Assembly (NCBI RefSeq): GCF_039540375.1
Contig: NZ_BAABEX010000029.1
Location: 124,001-188,000, forward strand
Reading direction: 5' to 3'
Length of the DNA: 64,000 nt
Source of the DNA: Acidovorax_G lacteus
Lineage (GTDB): Bacteria; Pseudomonadota; Gammaproteobacteria; Burkholderiales; Burkholderiaceae_C
Part shown: piece after piece, positions 59,827 through 64,000 of the stretch
How the letters are laid out: each line of letters opens with the position of its first letter
How positions within the stretch are numbered: the first letter of the stretch is position 1
Notes under the pieces: model-generated
Seen by the model: the letters and a program-made list of their open reading frames with translations, nothing else
What the model was told of the DNA's origin: nothing
The model's database searches: none
Position numbers and translations under genes: made by a program

Positions 59827-60383
59827 TGGCTAAGCGCTTGGTGGACATCGCCGTAGCCCTGGCACTGCTTGCTATGCTGTCGCCCCTGCTGCTGGCGACC
59901 GCAGTGGCTGTCATGCTGGAAGATGGGCGGCCAGTGTTCTTCCGTCAGCAGCGCGTCGGTCGGTCGGGGCACGTATTCGGCATGTTCAAGTTTCGAAGCA
60001 TGGTGAAGAACGCCGCTACGATCGGCCCTTACTTCACCGTCGATCACGATCCCCGTATCACCCGCATCGGTCGGGTTTTGCGCCGCACCAGCATTGACGA
60101 ACTTCCGCAACTGATCAATGTTGTGCTGGGCGATATGAGTTTGGTGGGTCCGAGGCCGGACGTGCCAGCGCAGCGCAGCTTGTACACCGACGCTCAGTGG
60201 GCGCTACGCTGCTCAGTACGGCCAGGGATCACCGGCCTGGCACAGGCGCTGTTGCGGTCGGAGGGCACACAGCAGCAGCGCCTTGAACTAGACCTCCGCT
60301 ACGTGCGCGAACACAATTTGCGCATGGATCTTCAGATCATGTACTGGACCGTGGGTCGTCTGTCAGGTAAGGGAGCCAACTGA
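59826..60383 (+). CDS. Small phosphoglycosyl transferase (PglC/WcaJ C-terminal type)
   Basis: A 185-aa monotopic phosphoglycosyl transferase that moves a sugar-1-phosphate from a nucleotide sugar to undecaprenyl phosphate, the first membrane step of glycan assembly. An N-terminal re-entrant helix (DIAVALALLAMLSPLLLATAVAVML) is followed by VFFRQQRVGRSG, FKFRSM, RRTSIDELPQLINVVLGDMSLVGPRP (catalytic Asp-Glu in IDELPQ) and VRPGITGLAQ. The large N-terminal domain of WbaP/WcaJ is missing, so it is PglC-sized. The sugar is probably a di-N-acetylated sugar, inferred from the linked amidotransferase. Confidence 0.87.
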   Translation: MAKRLVDIAVALALLAMLSPLLLATAVAVMLEDGRPVFFRQQRVGRSGHVFGMFKFRSMVKNAATIGPYFTVDHDPRITRIGRVLRRTSIDELPQLINVVLGDMSLVGPRPDVPAQRSLYTDAQWALRCSVRPGITGLAQALLRSEGTQQQRLELDLRYVREHNLRMDLQIMYWTVGRLSGKGAN

Positions 60384-60386
60384 GCC

Positions 60387-62168
60387 ATGTGCGGAATCTT
60401 CGGTTATTGGGATCGCACGCTGAATGCCTTGTCGGACGATGTGCTCGGAGATATGGCGCGCACGCTCGTGCATCGGGGGCCAGATGACGAGGGAATTCAC
60501 CATGACCGCGCGCGCGGTGTGGCGGTGGGCAACCGGCGGCTCTCGATCATCGACATTGCGGGCGGGCACCAGCCTTTTTTGTCGGACGACGGTCGGATCC
60601 GCGTGGTGCAAAACGGTGAGATCTTCAACCATGTCGAACTGGCAGCAGAGTTGCGCGCGCAGGGCATACGGCTGAACACGCAATCTGACACCGAGGTGAT
60701 CCTGCGGCTTTACGAGCGAGAGGGGATCGCCTGCCTCAAGCGACTGAACGGCATGTTTGCGATTGCCATCGATGACGCGCGCGAGGATGCGTTGTTCTTG
60801 GCTCGCGACCGTATCGGCGTCAAGCCGCTGTACGTGCATGACGACGGACGTCGCATGGCGTTCGGTTCCGAAATGAAGGCGCTATGGCCCGCCTTGCGCC
60901 GCAAGCCAGACATGGATCTGGAAGCGATCCATCATTACCTGACCTTCAATTATGTTCCGCCGCCGTGGACCGCTTTCGAAGGCGTACGCCACGTCATGCC
61001 TGGAACCTGGCAGCGTTACACGCGATCGGGGCATGTGCATGTCCAGCGGTGGTGGACTTTGGCAGCGCAACGCGAGCAGGATCAGACTTATGAAGACTGG
61101 GCCGAGGAGTTCATGGCCTTGCTCGACGATGCGACGCGCATCCGTTTGCGTGCTGATGTGCCGTTTGGCGCCTTCCTCTCAGGGGGGGTCGATTCCAGCA
61201 CTATCGTGGGCTTGATGGCGCGGCATGTGAAAGAGCCTGTCAAGACGTTCTGTATCGGTTTTGAAGATCCGCGCTACGATGAATCGGCTCACGCAGCGCA
61301 GGCGGCGCGGCGCTTTGGTTGCACCCACACAATGGAGGTTGCTGAGCTCAACATGCTGGGCCGTTGGCCTGAGGTGCTCTACCACCTGGACCAACCGCAC
61401 GGCGACGCATCGTTCATGCCGACAATAAGGGTGAGCGAACTTGCTGCCCAACATGTCAAGGTGGTGCTGACCGGCGATGGCGGGGATGAGCTGTTTGCAG
61501 GCTATGACAAGTATGCGCAGTTCTTTGCGCGGCTCGATGCTGCCACCCTGTCGCAACACGCGTTTGAACGCGCCTATTTCGACAGCATCTCGCTTTTCAC
61601 CCCTGCGGCAAAGATGGCGCTGTATCGGCCTGAAGTGCGCGCACAACTCATGCATATCGACAGCTTCAGTGCGGCGGCTGCGCCCTGGTTTGACGAGGCA
61701 CGTCACTTCGATCGCATCAACCAGGCGCTTTATCTGGATATGCAACTGCTGCTGCCCGGGAACAATTTGGTCAAACCCGACCGGATGGGCATGGCGGTTG
61801 GGTTGGAGGCGCGAACACCGTTTCTGGACTGGCGGATGATGGAATTCGCCTTCCGCTCGCGCGGTGCTACAAAGCTTGCTGCCGATGGCGATAGGAAGCA
61901 CTGGTTCAAGCGCGCCGCGGTGCCATTGATCGGCGAGGGTCTGGCCTATCGCAAAAAGCAGATGTTTACGGTGCCGATCGGCGAGTGGTTCCGTAAGGAC
62001 AGGCACCTCTGGCTGGCGCAGGTGCTTGCACACGACGGCCTACAGCGGCTGTTCGACGCACGCGGTATCCAGGTCATGCTGTACGCGCACCGCGGTGGCG
62101 CCGCCAACCACACCCGCGAACTTCGCGCCCTGGCCGCGCTGGGCCTGTGGCTGCTGGATAATGCCTAA
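60387..62168 (+). CDS. asnB: Asparagine synthase (glutamine-hydrolysing)
   Basis: A 593-aa two-domain amidotransferase. The N-terminal Ntn glutaminase begins MCGIFGYWD with catalytic Cys2, and the C-terminal synthetase has the pyrophosphate loop FLSGGVDSS and the LTGDGGDELFAGYDKY segment. AsnB homologues inside polysaccharide loci usually amidate sugar acids or act on unknown glycan precursors instead of making free asparagine. The gene lies between a phosphoglycosyl transferase (3 bases away) and a GT-B protein (1-base overlap), which supports that reading. Confidence 0.87.
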   Translation: MCGIFGYWDRTLNALSDDVLGDMARTLVHRGPDDEGIHHDRARGVAVGNRRLSIIDIAGGHQPFLSDDGRIRVVQNGEIFNHVELAAELRAQGIRLNTQSDTEVILRLYEREGIACLKRLNGMFAIAIDDAREDALFLARDRIGVKPLYVHDDGRRMAFGSEMKALWPALRRKPDMDLEAIHHYLTFNYVPPPWTAFEGVRHVMPGTWQRYTRSGHVHVQRWWTLAAQREQDQTYEDWAEEFMALLDDATRIRLRADVPFGAFLSGGVDSSTIVGLMARHVKEPVKTFCIGFEDPRYDESAHAAQAARRFGCTHTMEVAELNMLGRWPEVLYHLDQPHGDASFMPTIRVSELAAQHVKVVLTGDGGDELFAGYDKYAQFFARLDAATLSQHAFERAYFDSISLFTPAAKMALYRPEVRAQLMHIDSFSAAAAPWFDEARHFDRINQALYLDMQLLLPGNNLVKPDRMGMAVGLEARTPFLDWRMMEFAFRSRGATKLAADGDRKHWFKRAAVPLIGEGLAYRKKQMFTVPIGEWFRKDRHLWLAQVLAHDGLQRLFDARGIQVMLYAHRGGAANHTRELRALAALGLWLLDNA

Positions 62169-63415
62169 TGGCCCAAGGAAAGCGGGTACTGTTCGTGAGC
62201 TACGGGGGCGGGCATGTCAGCATGGTCGTACCCGCAGCCTTGGCCTGTCGACGGCTCGGCATCGAGGATGTGCACGTGTTGGCGCTGACAAGCGCGGCGC
62301 CTGCTGTGCGTGCCGCAGGGCTGCGCACCTGGCAGTTCCGTGATTTCGTGACGACTGATGACGCCCAGGCACTGGCGTGGGGGGACGAGCTGGCCAATAC
62401 GCTCGAACCCGGCGGCACTGTGGAGCCGGCCGAGACCCGTGCTTACTTGGGCCTGTCCTTTGCCGAGATGGTTCAGGACTTGGGTGAGGCCGCTGCGCGC
62501 GAGCGCTACCGCTTGTTTGGCAGGCACCAGTTCCTACCGGTGCGCGCGCTTGAACGCGTCCTGCACCGGCTCGCACCGGATGTGGTAGTGATTACCAACT
62601 CGCCGCGTGCCGAGCGGGCGGCCGGCATCGCAGCAGGTCGGCTGGGCATCCCGGCCCTGTGCATCAACAGCATGTTTGCCATCGACGAGATCGCGTGGCT
62701 GGGTGAGCCGGGCTTTTGCGACCGGTTGTGTGTACTCAATGAGGATGTGCGCCAACGCTTCATCGCTGCCGGTCGGGCGCCGCATGACGTGGTGGTAACG
62801 GGCAACCCCTCGTTCGACACGTTGTTCGCGCCTGAGCTGCGCGAGGCCGGACTGGCGCTGCGGGCGCGTTTGCCTGAGGGCACACGGCATGTCGTGCTGT
62901 GGGCATCTCAGCCCGAGTATGTGTCTCATCCTACAGCTCCAGGGCTGGTCGGCGACCCGGCGCTGCCGTTGCACATCCTGCGCGAGATGCTGGCCTGGGC
63001 CCAAGCGGGAGTCGGGCGCCACTTGATCGTTCGGCCGCATCCCAACGAACGGATCGAGGATCCGGGGCTGGCTTGCGCGACGCTGGTCACCGTCCGCGAT
63101 TGCGACGTGGCCGTGACGCTGCATGCCTGCGATATCGTTTCGACTATGACCTCGACTGTGGCGTTGCAGGCCCATGCCCTGCGCTTGCCAGTGCTGCAGG
63201 TGCGAGGATCGATTTTCGACCATTCCATGCCGCTGGCGGCCATGGGCATCGCCACCGAATGTGCGGTGCCCGCCGTGGTGCCGACTCTGGAGCGGATGGT
63301 CGCCACGCCCGGCTTGCTGCGCGCGCTTGGTCCGTCGCCGGGCGGCGGCGCCGCCGACGCGGTCGCCGCCCAGGTTCTGCGGTTGCTCGCGGGGCAGGAG
63401 GCTGCGAGCTGCTAG
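62168..63415 (+). CDS. GT-B-fold protein of the glycan locus
   Basis: A 415-aa protein with a GT-B look. The N-terminal Rossmann half starts VLFVSYGGGHVSMV and contains LAPDVVVITNSPRAER. The C-terminal half has GNPSFDTLF, VVLWASQPEY and LIVRPHPNERIEDPG, followed by DIVSTMTSTVALQAHAL. It resembles glycosyltransferases, capsule transferases and UDP-GlcNAc 2-epimerase relatives, but none firmly. It overlaps asnB by one base (TAATG). The donor and product are unknown. Confidence 0.65.
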   Translation: MAQGKRVLFVSYGGGHVSMVVPAALACRRLGIEDVHVLALTSAAPAVRAAGLRTWQFRDFVTTDDAQALAWGDELANTLEPGGTVEPAETRAYLGLSFAEMVQDLGEAAARERYRLFGRHQFLPVRALERVLHRLAPDVVVITNSPRAERAAGIAAGRLGIPALCINSMFAIDEIAWLGEPGFCDRLCVLNEDVRQRFIAAGRAPHDVVVTGNPSFDTLFAPELREAGLALRARLPEGTRHVVLWASQPEYVSHPTAPGLVGDPALPLHILREMLAWAQAGVGRHLIVRPHPNERIEDPGLACATLVTVRDCDVAVTLHACDIVSTMTSTVALQAHALRLPVLQVRGSIFDHSMPLAAMGIATECAVPAVVPTLERMVATPGLLRALGPSPGGGAADAVAAQVLRLLAGQEAASC

Positions 63416-63467
63416 TCTTGTAGGCCGCCCGTCAATTCATGGTACGTCCATTTTTCCCCTGTCCGTC

Positions 63468-64000
63468 ATGAGTCCTGTTCTCGACACGTTGCGCTGGTGC
63501 TCCACCTGCCTGGCCATGTCCACCCGTCCGCGCATCTCGTTCGACAGCCGCGGTCTGTGCAACGCCTGCGTCTGGGCCGAGAAGAAAAAGTCGCTCGACT
63601 GGCTCGCGCGGCAGCGCGAGCTCGAGCGCCTGTTGGATAAGCATCGCGGCAGCGGCCCGTTCGACTGCGTGGTTCCGGTCAGCGGCGGCAAGGACGGCTC
63701 TTACGTGGCCTGGAACCTCAAGCACAAGTACGGCATGAACCCGCTGGCGATTACGGTGACGCCTGCTTTGTCACTGCCGCTGGGGGACCGCAACCTGCGT
63801 GCCTTCGTTGAGAGCGGCTATAACCACATGTCGATCAATCCGGCGCACGAAGCGATGCGCCGGCTCAACCGCGTGGGGCTGGTTGACATGGGCTTTCCAT
63901 ACTACGGCTGGCTTATCGCGATCCAGGCGGGCGTGGTCCGCATGGCGCAAAAGATGGGCATCGGCCTGATCTTCTATGGTGAGGACGGCGAGGTCGAGTA
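63468..64000 (+). CDS. N-acetyl sugar amidotransferase (PseA/WbpG type), 3' end outside window
   Basis: The first 177 codons, still open at the window edge. A zinc-ribbon start (WCSTCL, then LCNACVWAEKK) and an adenine-hydrolase PP-loop (PVSGGKDGS) are followed by ITVTPALSLPLGDRNL and GLIFYGEDGEVEY. This is the pattern of enzymes that put an acetamidino group on di-N-acetylated sugars or pseudaminic/legionaminic acid. Such enzymes draw ammonia from a HisH/HisF-like pair normally encoded next door, which would lie just beyond the window. It starts 52 bases after the GT-B gene. Confidence 0.82.
   Translation, partial: MSPVLDTLRWCSTCLAMSTRPRISFDSRGLCNACVWAEKKKSLDWLARQRELERLLDKHRGSGPFDCVVPVSGGKDGSYVAWNLKHKYGMNPLAITVTPALSLPLGDRNLRAFVESGYNHMSINPAHEAMRRLNRVGLVDMGFPYYGWLIAIQAGVVRMAQKMGIGLIFYGEDGEVE

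Noticed and set aside
1..64000. CRISPR arrays, tRNA or rRNA genes, insertion sequences, prophage genes
   Set aside because: None seen: no regularly spaced direct repeats, no cloverleaf segments recognised, and no transposase, integrase or phage structural motif among the open frames.

Overview
The window is GC-rich, densely packed chromosomal DNA. The fab/acpP cluster, the rpoE-mucA-mucB-mucD operon, lepA-lepB-rnc-era-recO-pdxJ-acpS, the rne/rluC pair and protein similarity recalled from memory all point to a betaproteobacterium of the Burkholderiales. Comamonadaceae (Acidovorax-like) fits best. I ran no database search. No tRNA, rRNA, CRISPR array, insertion sequence or phage gene was seen.

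Layout. 1-6.9 kb: the 3' part of a thioester alpha-2-macroglobulin gene followed by pbpC. 6.9-10.5 kb: a membrane PAS/GGDEF diguanylate cyclase and an FMN-dependent alpha-hydroxyacid dehydrogenase. 10.5-15.9 kb: a cell-envelope redox island with a c-type cytochrome, a divergent ECF sigma factor and RskA-like anti-sigma factor, an outer-membrane DUF3034 protein, an exported truncated haemoglobin, an exported cupredoxin-like protein and a second cytochrome. 16-22.4 kb: a thiamine-diphosphate enzyme, dinB and two tandem Aer-like PAS chemoreceptors. 22.4-28.9 kb (mostly minus strand): queF, a 2-oxoglutarate oxygenase, yaaA and rne. 28.9-34 kb: rluC, an unrecognised NHL/propeller-like membrane protein, a HAD phosphatase, a small Rieske protein and an S49 peptidase. 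34-41.9 kb: an RsmI-like methylase and maf (minus), then yceD-rpmF-plsX-fabH-fabD-fabG-acpP-fabF. 42-46.4 kb: a YgfX-like protein and the sigma-E operon. 46.4-54.9 kb: lepA through nagZ. 55-57.4 kb: an MscS channel and lysS (minus). 57.5-64 kb: a surface-glycan locus running off the window, with a MurJ-like flippase, an HpcH/HpaI-fold enzyme, a small phosphoglycosyl transferase, an asparagine synthase, a GT-B-fold protein and an N-acetyl sugar amidotransferase.

Two signals stand out beyond ordinary annotation. First, three near-identical candidate promoters (TGCATC[C/T], 16-17 bases, CGTA[T/C]) lie before the ECF sigma gene, before the divergent cytochrome gene and before the DUF3034-globin-cupredoxin group. 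This suggests a self-contained ECF regulon controlling a periplasmic haem/copper module. Second, a dispersed short palindromic repeat occurs at least six times. Copies lie between genes, but one is fused in frame inside pbpC, one encodes the hydrophobic core of the cupredoxin signal peptide, one contains the fabH stop codon and one supplies the last residues of acpS.

Further regulatory candidates are a short terminated transcript and a DnaA-box cluster in the lepA leader, an inverted repeat that could mask the rne ribosome-binding site, an FNR-type box before the second Aer gene, and a sigma-E-like promoter before mucD.
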